Source of the DNA: Platycnemis pennipes
Lineage: Eukaryota > Arthropoda > Insecta > Odonata > Platycnemididae
Length of the DNA stretch: 64,000 nucleotides
NCBI GenBank assembly: GCA_933228895.1
Contig: OW121846.1
Location: 50,796,107-50,860,106 of the forward strand
Direction: 5' to 3'
How positions within the stretch are numbered: position 1 is the stretch's first letter; each line of letters starts with the position of its first letter. The translations under genes were made by a program, and so were the position numbers. Below, one piece after another: positions 54,052-64,000 of this stretch. Below the pieces are notes generated by a model, which was not told the DNA's origin, made no database searches, and was given only the letters and a program-made list of their open reading frames with translations.

Positions 54052-54335
54052 CAATTAGGTAGCATCCCAGGTTTTTGGGCGTCGGCCTACTGCCCGGAGA
54101 TCCTTTGTTCAAATCCGGGAGAAAACTCTTTGGGCACGTCGAGGTAACCCGACGTCTTATTTACAGGCAAACTACTGGCGGATGGGTGGAGGAGCAGCAT
54201 CTGGCCCCCTCACCCTGTCGTGTTAGTTCATGCGCCTTAGGGCTTAGTACATACTTGGTGAGCTATACCTTCACCAACCAGGCCGACCTTGGGGTTGAAT
54301 ACCTGGGCTTAAATAATTTGCACAATGAGTCTTAG
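54052..54335 (+). repeat. tRNA-derived SINE, long body
   Basis: CCCAGGTTTTTGGGCGTCGG, then GATCCTTTGTTCAAATCCGG G (B box at about 54106-54120) and a GC-richer body (GGCCCCCTCACCCTGTCGTG) ending GGGGTTGAATACCTGGGC. An 86-codon frame over it is by-product. Confidence 0.5.
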
Positions 54336-55020
54336 TATTGTACACAATTTACAGGTTTCTCTGCTTACATCCCCATAGTTGTTTAGTAAACCAAGGAAGA
54401 GCGAGTCAGAATACACTATTGCCTCTGCTAACGAGGGAACCGGAAGACATTTTTTCTGTCAAGGGAGATTTTCAGTTTTTCAGTCTCGATTAAAGGGTGT
54501 GGATGCGGTTAGCGAATGTTTCAGTGGATGCTTAAGATAGTATGAAGATTAAATTGCGAACATTTTGGAGAAGAGAAGCATAGATTTTTTGTTCATTTTT
54601 TATTTTCATAGCATAAGGTGTAAAATATGTTTTGAACAGATTAGTATTGTCAGTTATTCATTAACCTTTCAATCCTCCTTCATCCAACCTGTCTATCTTT
54701 GCATTCGGTGTGTTTGCGTCCCCATCAGTATAATGCTTAATATTTTATGAAACTCTTCTTTAAACAGTGGGCATTATCCAGAGCAAATTATAAACTTTTT
54801 TAGAAACCCACGAAAAATCGTACGTTTCGCTAAGGTTTACGTTTCAACTAGCGAAGATTTCGGCCAAGGATCCAGAATGTGTTATCTTCATTATCTTTAG
54901 AGCATGAAGAATATATATTAATCTATGACTAGAAGAGATTATTCGTCAATTTCAAAGAAGAATGCCCTGAAATGCTGATTCATAAACCACCAACGTTGCA
55001 GCCAGCCGTATCCTAGGAGC
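54336..55020. other. Unassigned AT-rich sequence
   Basis: TTTTCATAGCATAAGGTGTA AAATATGTTTTGAA...TCAGTTATTCATTAACC at 54600-54667 recurs at 60320-60385, a short dispersed match flanking the LINE that follows. Nothing else seen. Confidence 0.45.
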
Positions 55021-55560
55021 ATGGCCCTCGTGATGAGAAGATGGGGCCAACAATACCAGCCTCATCTGATAGTGTAAACGAACTGTCTGTAAATTTAAAA
55101 GGTACAATGTCTAATGATACGCCGTTATCTTTACCTCCGGAATGTAATGATATTAATACTGGCTTTGTTGGTGTACAAAATCGTACACAAAGGCGTCGAT
55201 CGCGGTTTTATGGTACAGCTAATTATGAAACAGCTTGCCCTTTCAAAGCGCTGACAAGAAGGGCATACGTCCAAGTTTGGAGATTAGATCCTGGGACTGA
55301 TTTTTAAGAACTGAAAAATACTTAGATTCAAAACTGAAATGTTCTTTGGACGTTGAAACCCTTAAAGCAAAAGGACTGTATGCACCTTTCAAAATAACTG
55401 TTGATCTTAATCATGTTGATAGATTATATGATGTAGGTATATGACCTGAAAACACAGCTATCCAGGAATTTAAATTTGGTAAAAGCAACAAGGTCAATAA
55501 GACTGATCCTAAAAATATTGCAATCAATGAGGATCGCTGAGGATGAGGATTCCTGACTAG
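55021..55560 (+). pseudogene. LINE ORF1 remnant
   Basis: Frames read QRRRSRFYGTANYETACPFK and RAYVQVWRLDPGTDF, then, after a stop and shift, KYLDSKLKCSLDVETLKAKG, LYAPFKITVDLNHVDRLYDV and GI*PENTAIQEFKFGKSNK. The pattern of W.L..GT, a short helical region, SFKI.V and WP....I.EF is that of the RNA-binding ORF1 domain encoded upstream of ORF2 in many CR1/jockey-type LINEs. It lies 5' of the endonuclease of the same element and on the same strand. Confidence 0.68.
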
Positions 55561-55622
55561 AGTTTAAACATAAAGTAATATCTTTTAATGAACGAGGTAT
55601 ATTTGAGACCGATGGCTCGACA

Positions 55623-55876
55623 ATGGATATTAATTTGTGTAACATAGACAGCAGAAGTAATCACATTACTTCTATCCTTGGGTCTAATGACGTTAAACTC
55701 AAAGAACCTATGACAAAAGAGTGTAGCAATTTTCATTTGTTACATTTCAATGTTCAGTGCATTAGTAATAAGCTGCTTGAACTTGAGGTTTTATTTGAAA
55801 AATATTAACCTGATATTGTATGTTTTAATGAACATTGGCTTTAGCCTTATGAATGTAACTCTGTACGTCTGCCAAG
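55623..55876 (+). pseudogene. LINE endonuclease domain, N-terminal part
   Basis: NFHLLHFNVQCISNKLLELE, then PDIVCFNEHWL, is the start of an apurinic-type (EEP family) endonuclease: the LN.RSL..K helix start with catalytic Asn, and the Glu of the EHW box. A stop (TAA at 55806) separates the pieces. The domain is interrupted at 55877 by an inverted-repeat element and resumes at 57357. Confidence 0.82.
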
Positions 55877-57356
55877 GCCGTATTCCGTAACTTGGGTGAT
55901 ATTGGGCGAACTCACCGGTGATGGACATCACCGAAAAACTTCACCCGTCCTTATCGCTTCCGATTCTGTAACTGGATGGTGAAGTTTCTTCACCCGGTGA
56001 TGAGGAGTGCTATGAAAAATTGCGCCGTCTAGTTCTGGTAAAATGAGATTAGCCAATAAAGAGAGCCAGTTGAATCACATGACCGCTAGGCATGCAAGTA
56101 ATGTGCAAATTAAATACTTGTAGTCACGAACATGTATGTTCATGCTTGTAGTAATAGTTTCTGGAGTGATTATATGTTTGATAATATTTATTATGATGTT
56201 CTAATAACCCAGATAGGTGGTTATTTACAGTACGATTAATATTACAAAGTGTACAATAGTTAACTTTATTTTACTGAATATCAACAAAAACAATTGCACC
56301 ATTCTATCGTGATACGTGAATAAACCACGGTGAATGAGATTAATTTTTCAGTTTCCTATTTCAACTTCCACAATATCAAACATGAACAACGTAAATGTTA
56401 TTTCTCACTTGTCTGCGAAGAATGAAAAATGTACACGGGACTTTCATCGCGTAATAAATAGGTATATCATCATCGTACAAGTCGATAGAAAGCGAGCTGC
56501 GAAAAACAAACGTAAATATACAACTAGCAACCGAAACATTTCTTAATTACTCAAATTGTTTGTGTTAAAATACTGCCCAAATACTCTAAATCTAATCTTG
56601 TTTGTGTACGTATAGTAACTTGGAGATGTGATTGTTGGCTTGGTTAACAGAACTTGAATACAGTCTATCAGAACCATATAGACGTGTGTTATTCCTCGAT
56701 CGTAAAATCGTACCCAATATATTTGTAATAATTTAAACAAACATAATTACTCGTCGAAGTGAAATTAATTGGTTCTATTTCGTTGTCAACAATTATGTAT
56801 TTTGGTGCCCATATAATCTTATTACTATACTCACAGAAACAATTTTGACTTTTCTAAGTAAATTAGAGATGTTTTTATTGCTCTGCCATTGTTTTAGCAA
56901 TTTTATAAATATTTATTCCAATGCTTGTAAGTACCTATGTCTTTTTGTCCCTGAAAGTTTCGGTGGTATGCAAAATTTGGGATAGATTCACACAGGTCGT
57001 TTCTTACTTACGTCAAAACACATTAATTTAGAGTGTTATGACAATAAATATACTATTTTAATTATTGTTATTATATGCATGTGTTATTTTTTCCGTTTAA
57101 ATTGCGTCAGAGTCTCTACATCAACGTTAGAAATTCCCGTGCCCGCACGATGTTTGTTTCTCGCTAACATGATGACGGAACCTCAATATATTTAGTGATG
57201 AGATAAGGGCGGCTATTGAGGAGGTGATGTGATATCACCCTGTTTTGGGTGAAGAACATCACCTCGTTGCGTTACAGAATCGGAAGAGCGGTGATAGGTG
57301 ATGTTCATCACCGGTTGAAAGCTCATCACCGGTGATACGAGTTACAGAATACGGGC
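55877..57356. mobile_element. 1.48-kb inverted-repeat DNA element, nested
   Basis: The left end GCCGTATTCCGTAAC and the right end GTTACAGAATACGGGC are inverted copies. They are bordered by CCAAG (55872-55876) and CCAGG (57357-57361), a likely 5-bp target duplication with one mismatch. Both subterminal regions hold several CACCGGTG palindromes and a CTTCCGATTCTGTAAC / GTTACAGAATCGGAAG inverted word about 95 bases in. The interior is AT-rich with no transposase; the 70-codon frame 56334-56546 is lysine-rich but has no domain. Probably a non-autonomous DNA transposon of unclear superfamily. Removing it reconnects the LINE endonuclease frame. Confidence 0.8.
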
Positions 57357-58275
57357 CCAGGACTCTCAATCTATGATGTTTATTCTCGTCATAGATTTAA
57401 AAATGGTGGTAGTATTATTCGTGCTAAATAAGAGATGTTAGTTAATATTGTTCAATTCCAATACAAAACTTTAAATGAAGATAAGATTTTTGAATCCTGT
57501 GCTATAAATATATCACTTGGTGATACTATATTTACCATTATAAGTATCTATAGATCTCCACAGGGGGACTTCGACGTTTTCTTAAAAAAAACTTTCCCTG
57601 TTGCTTGAGAGAATTCATGATGCTGAAGAATGGCCTAATATTATAATCATGGGGGATTTTAATTGAAATATGCTCGATAATACTACTTCAGGGAATCAGC
57701 TATTAAATGTCCTTGCAAATTTCAATTTGTATATTAACAATTGCAATCCTACTAGAGTTTCCTCTAATTCTCAAACTTTGTTTGACTTGATAATAACTAA
57801 TATCGATCCTAATTCCATTAATACCAGAGAGTTAAAAGATGATATTTCAGATCACGTACCTCTCTTAGCATCGATAAAATTGATTCCCATCCCAAAAGTA
57901 AATACCTATCATACTAGAAACTTTTCCGATGAGGCTATCAATATATTTAGGTCCTTGCTCCTGGAAGGACGTTGGGATAGTAATTACTCAGAAATTTCGT
58001 TTGAAAAAGGTTTCTCTAACTTTGATGATAAAGATCTTAATAACTTCAACATTGCTTTTCCTCTGATATTGAAAAAGAAAAGGAATAATATTAATCATAA
58101 ATCTTGGGTAACAAGTGATATTCGACATATGTCTAGAATTCTTGATAACTGGTCACAATCACTGGAATACTCCAATAATAATGCATTGTGGGCAAGATAC
58201 AGGGAGTTAAAAAAATATTATCGTAAGTCCTTATTACTGCTAAAACAACCTGTAATGATAAGAAATAGCTGAACT
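57357..58275 (+). pseudogene. LINE endonuclease C-terminal part and linker
   Basis: LSIYDVYSRHRFKNGGSII follows the insertion. ISIYRSPQGDFDVFLKK and, after a one-base shift, IIIMGDFN (about 57643-57665) form the GDFN catalytic box. In the 200-codon frame 57670-58272, SQTLFDLIITN and DDISDHVPLLASI (about 57838-57875) provide the SDH box with the catalytic His. The rest is the EN-RT linker with WVTSDIRHMSRI. Stops are few, so this is a fairly young corpse. Confidence 0.86.
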
Positions 58276-59520
58276 CAAATAACAAAACTAAGGCTGCTTG
58301 GGAGATCATAAATAGTTACAAGAAATCAACCACAAAAAGGTACCTTCCAGATATTACTGATGTCGGCAATTTTTGTTCTCTGGCCAACCTATTTAATTCT
58401 CATTTTAAACAACAAAAATCATCCTCTTTCACTGACTTCAAATTACTTCAAACTCCTATTCACACATTCTTCTTCTGTAATCCCTGCTCCACCTCTGAAA
58501 TTCTTACCATAATAAATAAATTGCATGGGAGTTTGGGAAGTGGACTGGACGAAGTACCGGGTAAAGTCATATTTTCTAGTTAATTAAATCGGATTAAAAC
58601 ACCTTTATTATTTCTCATAAATGAATCTTTGGTACAAGGCGTTTTCCCCTCTCAATTAAAAACATCTACGGTTGTACCTGCTTTCAAAAACGAGGGGCTG
58701 TTCCAATGACCTAAATAATTAATTAATCGAATAGCTATCCAAAACACTTTTTATAAAATATTCGAAAAGGTTATGTATAATAAGTTAGTTTTTTACCTGG
58801 AAAAGTATAATATTCTTTTCCCTTCTCAACATGGTTTTCGAAAGGGACGATCAACTATTACTGCTATTTATGAAGCAGTCCACACTATATTGAACCCTTT
58901 GACCATGTGAATCACCACATTCTGCTACGAAAACTAGAAAGATTGGTTATAAGAGGAGTGCCTAATGACTGGATTTGCTCCTATCTAAGAGACCGTACGC
59001 AGGTTGTGTCGCTATCGATGAATGGACAAAAATATTTCTCATCATCGCAGCCAATGTTTTTAGGTGTCCCACAAGGATCAATCCTTGGGCCCCTCTTGTT
59101 CTTATTGTATATAAATGACCTACCTCTTGTTTTAAAAGAAATTTATGTGATTACCCCTCTTATATATGCTGATGACACGAATGTTATTATCTATGATTCT
59201 TCTTATTCTAATCTAATCAATAATTTTAAATAAGTAGCAAACTCAGTTAATAATTGGTGTACTAATCTGAGTCTAAATGTGAACAAAACTCAAATGATTC
59301 GGTTCTCATACTCTGGTAGTCTTCAGGAAAGTTGCCTTGTAAGAACAGAAAGAAAGTCTATCGAACAGGTTTCTATGTGTAAGTTCCTTGGAATACGTAT
59401 TTCTTTTAGCATGTCCTGGGAGCAACAGGCTATAGCAGAAGCTGAACTCCACCTGCTATTTATTGAGACAATTTAGGCATACAACAAGTAAGTCTTTTTA
59501 AAACTCTGTTATGGTGAATT
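58276..59520 (+). pseudogene. LINE reverse transcriptase, catalytic Asp region deleted
   Basis: In order: GSGLDEVPGKVI (RT0/1, about 58530), STVVPAFKNEG, IQNTFYKIFEKVMYNKLVFY and LFPSQHGFRKGRSTITAIYE (about 58820-58875). The frame then breaks at 58896-58906 and resumes FDHVNHHILLRKLERLVIRG. The segment normally containing F.DLSKA with the first catalytic Asp is absent, a deletion of roughly 20 codons. GVPQGSILGPLLFLLYINDL (about 59061-59120) and YADDTNVI (59167-59190) are intact. C-terminal pieces VNNWCTNLSLNVNKTQMIRF and CKFLGIRIS follow. CR1/jockey superfamily by motif style; clade not certain. Confidence 0.88.
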
Positions 59521-60160
59521 CTATTGTACAGTATCATGTTCTGGGGGTCCTCCCACTTCTTAAATATGGTATTCAAAATTCAGAAAAAAATAGTCAGAAT
59601 AATAACATTACAATATTACTGTTCACCTTCTAAGCCGATATTTAATTTTTTTTAAATGCCCCCTTCCTTGTATTTATATATTTTCTATAATATCCTATGT
59701 AAGAACTAATATACATAAATATATTTGAAACTCATATAACCATTCACACATAGCAAGACGCTACAATAATATACATTTGTTGTCAATCAGTACAGAAAGA
59801 ATGAAAACGGGACCCCAAGGAATGGGAATTCGTTTGTATAATAAACTCCCCACTGAAATTCTAAAATGAAAGAGTATTTATACCTTTAAAGCTTAACTAA
59901 AAAAATATTGTATAAAAATGTATTTTATACAGTATTTATTTATTATATTTATACAGAATATATGGAAGATAATTCCATTAATTCTATCTAAAGATTCATG
60001 GTGTCTGTTGCTTAATGCTCATTGTATGCAATTACCCTATTTAAGACATATTTTATTAATATATGTTATTTATATCTTGTCGTGCCTTATATCATGTATA
60101 GTCCTTCTGTATTGTAAACTACTGGGCAAATAAATTAAAAAATAATAATAATTATTATTA
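59521..60160 (+). mobile_element. LINE C-terminal end and 3' UTR with TAA-type tail
   Basis: Degraded coding continues with RMKTGPQGMGIRLYNKLPTE (about 59800-59860), the LYNKLP C-terminal block of many CR1/jockey ORF2s, and FKA*LKKY. The element ends near 60160 in AAATTAAAAAATAATAATAA, a simple TAA-rich tail unlike the GTAGAT tail of LINE-A. The 71-codon frame 59918-60133 is its 3' end. Confidence 0.75.
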
Positions 60161-60179
60161 TATGACGAAGTATTACGCA

Positions 60180-60285
60180 TGACAAACCAGCCACGGCAGT
60201 TAAGTCAATAACGATTTGACCTGGCAACCCAAAGGTCGCGGGTTAGAATCCCGCCTTGGGCTATGGTATTATGTTTGTCTTGGAG
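60180..60285 (+). repeat. tRNA-like SINE head
   Basis: CCAGCCACGGCAGTTAAGTC and AAAGGTCGCGGGTTAGAATC CCG: same family as the heads at 738 and 1462. It follows directly on the LINE tail. Confidence 0.6.
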
Positions 60286-60419
60286 AAGAATAGCAAAGAT
60301 TTTTTGTGCGTTTTTTTCATGTTCGTAGCATAAGGTGTAAAATATGTTTTGAAAAAAATTGTATCGTCAGTTATTCATTCACCTTTCACTCCTCCACCTA
60401 GTTAATGGTCGGAGATTTG

Positions 60420-61320
60420 GCCAAGCATTGAGTAAGGTTACACGGGCAGAATATTCTAATTCCAAATCGAGAAAGCAATCAAAAGAGTCAAAGAAAAATC
60501 TTCGGGAGTGAATAGCTACAATGAGAAAATCAGCGCGTTGCGATCTAACGACGACATGGAAGTAATGAGAGAAGCAGAAAGAGGTTTAAAGACGAATCTC
60601 GTATCCATGGAATTGATAATTACTAGGTATTACCTGAAGATCAATAAAAAGAAAACTAATGTATTAGTATGCACATAGAGAAAATATGCCAAGGCCAGTG
60701 CTAAAATAGGAAAATAGAAGCTTGAGGACGTGAAAGAGTATTGTTATCTGGAAAGCCGAGTAACCAGCGATGGACGAAGCAAGAAAGAAATTTTCAGTAG
60801 AATAGCCCAGGCCAAATGGGTATTTTACCATAAGAAGATACTACTTACAGCTAAAAATACAAGCGTGAAAGTAAAGAAGTGTTTCATTGGATCATACATC
60901 TGAAGCATTACCCTTTATGGAAGTGGAGCATGGATGATAACAGTGGCAGGGAAGTTAATGGTGGGAGCATTTGAAATGTGGTCATACCGAAGAATGATGA
61001 AGGTGAACTGGATCAACTGAGTGGAAAACGAAGAAGTCCTAAGAAGAGTGGGAGAAAAGATGAGTCTGCTGAAAACTTTGATAAGAAGACGGCTTAATCG
61101 GCCTTCTCTTGTGACATGAGGGCATGATGAAGAAAATCAATGAGGGACAAGTGAACGGGAAGAATGGAAAAGGTAGGCCTCGTATTAGGTATATAGAGCA
61201 AGTAGTTTGGGATATGAAAGAGAAGAACTATATGAATGTGAAGGGCTTAGACGATAGGAGAATCCAGTGGTGAGCTGCGTCAAGCCAATCTTAAGATTGT
61301 TGAATAATGATGATGATGAG
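60420..61320 (+). pseudogene. LINE ORF2 C-terminal half (RTE/jockey-like)
   Basis: Broken frames give KTNVLVC and YCYLESRVTSDGRSKKEIFS RIAQAKW (the YLGS.IT.DG....EI..RI.QAK block). GSWMITVAGKLMVGAFEMWS YRRMMKVNWIN, VENEEVLRRVGEK (the FEMW.YRRMLKI.W....TNEEVL..V block) and GKGRPRIRYIEQVVWDMK follow. These are hallmark C-terminal ORF2 segments of a large arthropod LINE family. The element ends in ATAATGATGATGATGAGA, a short TGA repeat. No RT catalytic box is left upstream. Confidence 0.82.
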
Positions 61321-64000
61321 ATTGTCGTATATAACCTTAGCATTTGGCGTGCCTACCTTAAAACCCAATCTTACTACTACTGCGTTTGGTAATGTATTTT
61401 CATTCCCGCTATTCTAATTTCCTTTTGTTCAGTAGATGAAAAAGGGGAGTCATTGTTTTTAAAATATTATAGACATTGATTTTAGCCACTCTTATGCAAA
61501 GGTTGCACCCGCTTGCCTATTATTCTATTCTTATAATAAGTTCATCATCCGTGCCTAAGATAGTATTGAAACCGGTCACCTACGAATTTACAAGCTGAGG
61601 AGGCGCAATTTTGGCTACCATACGGTTAAGTTTTTCAGTTTTTCCTGTCTCCACATATACTAATTTTACCTTCGACAATAGTTCCCATGTAGAACTAAAC
61701 TTTTAAGACATCATCCCTCATCACCCTAGGAAATAAGATAGCTTTTCATTACTTAATACGTCATGGAAGCCTCAACTGTGATGTTCTGTTCTTGCCAATA
61801 CAGTGCTCGAATACGTCTCAATATAAAACGATATATAATTTCTTATAACACTCCACAGACCAGCACATTAACATCGCCTTCGATACACAAATCGCCTTTG
61901 ATATTTATGTCCATATCACCTAAGACATATTGACTAGTAGTTAACTAGATTAGTTACACCTCATCAGGGCAATCCCAAAAACGTCTTGAAATTATGACCT
62001 ATCGTTGTACTACCTGTCACACGTCGAGGCGTGTGGTGGACTATGTTCAGGTGGACTGCTCTAAATTTAATGAAGGATTCCATTTTGTCAGAGAAATTTT
62101 CTCCGATGGCTCTTCTCGCAGAAACATCGTGGGGACATTTTTGAAATTATTATTCTGTGAAGAATGTTAAATTAGAAACTAAGGAAATTGATGGTAAACG
62201 TTGGATTGCACATCTCTGTCCGCTTTCATACGGACTTGTTGTAGCTGACTCCCTCGCTAATAATTCTTGAATTTGAATATGAGAATGTTTCTTACAATTT
62301 ATTTGTGTAGATACTCACGTTAGCGGACGGGATATTTACGGTGCAGGGTGGATGAAGTTAACTGTTCTGGTTTAATAGCCTTTAATTTATAATATTCGCA
62401 GTAGTGAGGGAGAGTCATCCAGAGCTATGCGAAAGGGTTTCTACTTGATTCGTTAACATAGCCCGAAGTTCAAATCCAAGAGACTCCTTCACAGGCATTC
62501 AGCGAAACGCTGATAGCGTCATTAGTTGGCATTCATCTATAAAGTATACCATAGTCTTTGCACTCATAATTGAGAGTATAATAAAAGAAAATATTGAGCT
62601 AGTATAGAAATGCCGTGTTGACTGATTTACACCAAAGCCAATTTTTTAAACAAGGTAAGATATGTCATCCCAAAATTCCTCGGTCTTAACATTAAATAAT
62701 CGTTTACCGTCAGAGTGAGGTGGCGTAAATGGTTTTTAAACAGTCAGCTAATTAATTTATAATGTCATCTCATCAGTTATCATTGGAAAAATATTGGGAA
62801 AAATATAAGCACTCGAATTTACCATTGAATACCGTGCATGTGCTTACTAGAATCATATCCATGTCCCTCTTATGCAGTCACTTGGAATCATTTTGATCAC
62901 CATTAAATATAGTGGAAGGGGTTTCCATGGAAACATGAGTAATTTTGCTTAACGTTTTAATACATTTCTGCAATACATTTTAGCAACATCAATAAATATA
63001 TAGATAATCTTATACATACATGTGTATACACCATACACCAGGTCTATAGCCACAGTTACGCGACTGATAGTAACTTAAATATGGATCAATGAAAATCAAA
63101 AGAACATGATCTGTACCCTTAAGTTTAACCCCAAATTATCCATGATAAGGTCTAAATATTTTCAGAATTTAAATTTTAGAAAGACTTAGAACAGCTGGTC
63201 GGAGATATGTATTGTCTGAAGGTATAAAAAGATTAACATTTTTAACAAATGCAAAATTATCTACGGATAATAGATTCAATGAAAAAAGCTGTCCAATTGG
63301 TTATCTTTATGCAGTGGTATCCTTCATTAAACATCAAAATGGTCACAGATAATGTAACATGGAGCTCAGTAATTCAGCCATGATCCAAGGGCAGTAAATA
63401 TATCGACAAAGTCATCAAGGTCTTAGATATCGCTCTGTTGCTGAAGCGTAAACGATGTCGCTCTTGCGGCCATGACATCCGCACATACGCATTTGTATGA
63501 GTTATGTAAATGCAATGAGAACAAACTTCATAATCTGTTTGACATGTGTTATAAATAGCCTATACGCTTACAACCATTTATTGTTTGCTACAACAGTTCT
63601 TCTCTTTTATAATTAGTTTATTGGGTCATAATCGACGACTTTTATGGTTTAAGCGTAATCACAAGTAACAAAATATCATTATGGCTAGGCTAACAAGCAT
63701 TTAGATTACGTGCAGTCAACAAATGTCATGCATTTTGTTTGAATACATGCTAGAACTTCATTAGTGTTAATCCCAATTTCATTGAAAACACATATACTTT
63801 TATAATTTTCAACAAACAACACACCATAGTGTATAATTAGACTACGGTTTCCTAGAGGAATCACGGAATGTGAAACATCAAAGCTCCTGACGGAATGTTT
63901 TCCCTATATTGATTACGGTACGATAATAAGAAATTAATCTCAGTCAATGTTTCCATTGAACATTTCATCCTCTTTAGATGAAGTACGTTTAGAGTAAGAG
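61321..64000. other. Unassigned AT-rich sequence to window end
   Basis: No gene recognised in 2.7 kb. At 61551-61586 CCTAAGATAGTATTGAAACC GGTCACC is reminiscent of a decayed Penelope hammerhead (CCTGAAGATxxx..GAAACCGGTC), but stem II is lost. Nothing else stands out. Confidence 0.4.

Noticed and set aside
61551..61586. Hammerhead ribozyme near the right end
   Set aside because: GAAACCGGTC is present, but CTGANGA and stem II are lost; may be chance.

Overview
The window is eukaryotic, almost certainly arthropod and most likely insect, nuclear DNA. It has no operons or long open frames. The one host gene I can support is split by a 4.8-kb intron. The rest is AT-rich sequence full of decayed retrotransposons, tRNA-derived SINEs and small inverted-repeat elements. 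The insect reading rests on the glutathione S-transferase (GST) exons, which look like insect delta/epsilon-type or related cytosolic GSTs, and on the mix of elements: Penelope-like elements with hammerhead ribozyme motifs, CR1/jockey-like LINEs and tRNA SINEs. I cannot name the species.

Left part (1-10.9 kb): a minus-strand GST gene. Exon 1 (9465-9605) lies next to a CpG-rich promoter region (9606-10060). Exon 2 (4562-4620) lies 4.84 kb downstream. The exons join in phase and give the first 66 residues of the thioredoxin-fold domain. I find no later exons, so the gene probably continues off the left edge. Intron 1 is AT-rich and carries a TTAA-bounded piggyBac-like MITE.

Middle-left (10.9-18.1 kb): a nest of elements. 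A dead minus-strand LINE reverse transcriptase is followed by two Penelope-like element (PLE) assemblies. Both are bounded by inverted terminal arms that carry hammerhead ribozyme motifs; one motif (14028-14058) has an intact core. Copies of the 3' end of one LINE family (called LINE-A here, ending in a GTAGAT-type tail) are scattered through it. Next come a perfect match to the vertebrate/insect CTCF core motif and a THAP-domain-like start followed by a 161-bp tandem duplication.

Middle (18.4-43.2 kb): SINEs with A/B boxes, more LINE-A copies, three copies of an unnamed ~510-bp repeat, a ~340-bp direct repeat pair, and a composite in which PLE termini flank two LINE-A fragments. An exon-like stretch with one stop codon and a strong splice donor sits at 29451-29681. 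A SINE body has been amplified into a 117-bp tandem array at 42.9-43.2 kb.

Right part (43.2-64 kb): two CpG-rich patches without a recognised gene, a ~97-bp near-perfect palindrome, fragments of RTE/jockey-type LINE C-termini, and the longest element of the window, a degraded LINE (about 55.0-60.16 kb). That LINE has recognisable ORF1, endonuclease and reverse transcriptase domains. A 1.48-kb inverted-repeat DNA element with repeated CACCGGTG palindromes has inserted into its endonuclease domain. All mobile elements here look inactive as protein producers. Possible live functions are the GST gene, the CTCF-like site and the hammerhead motif.
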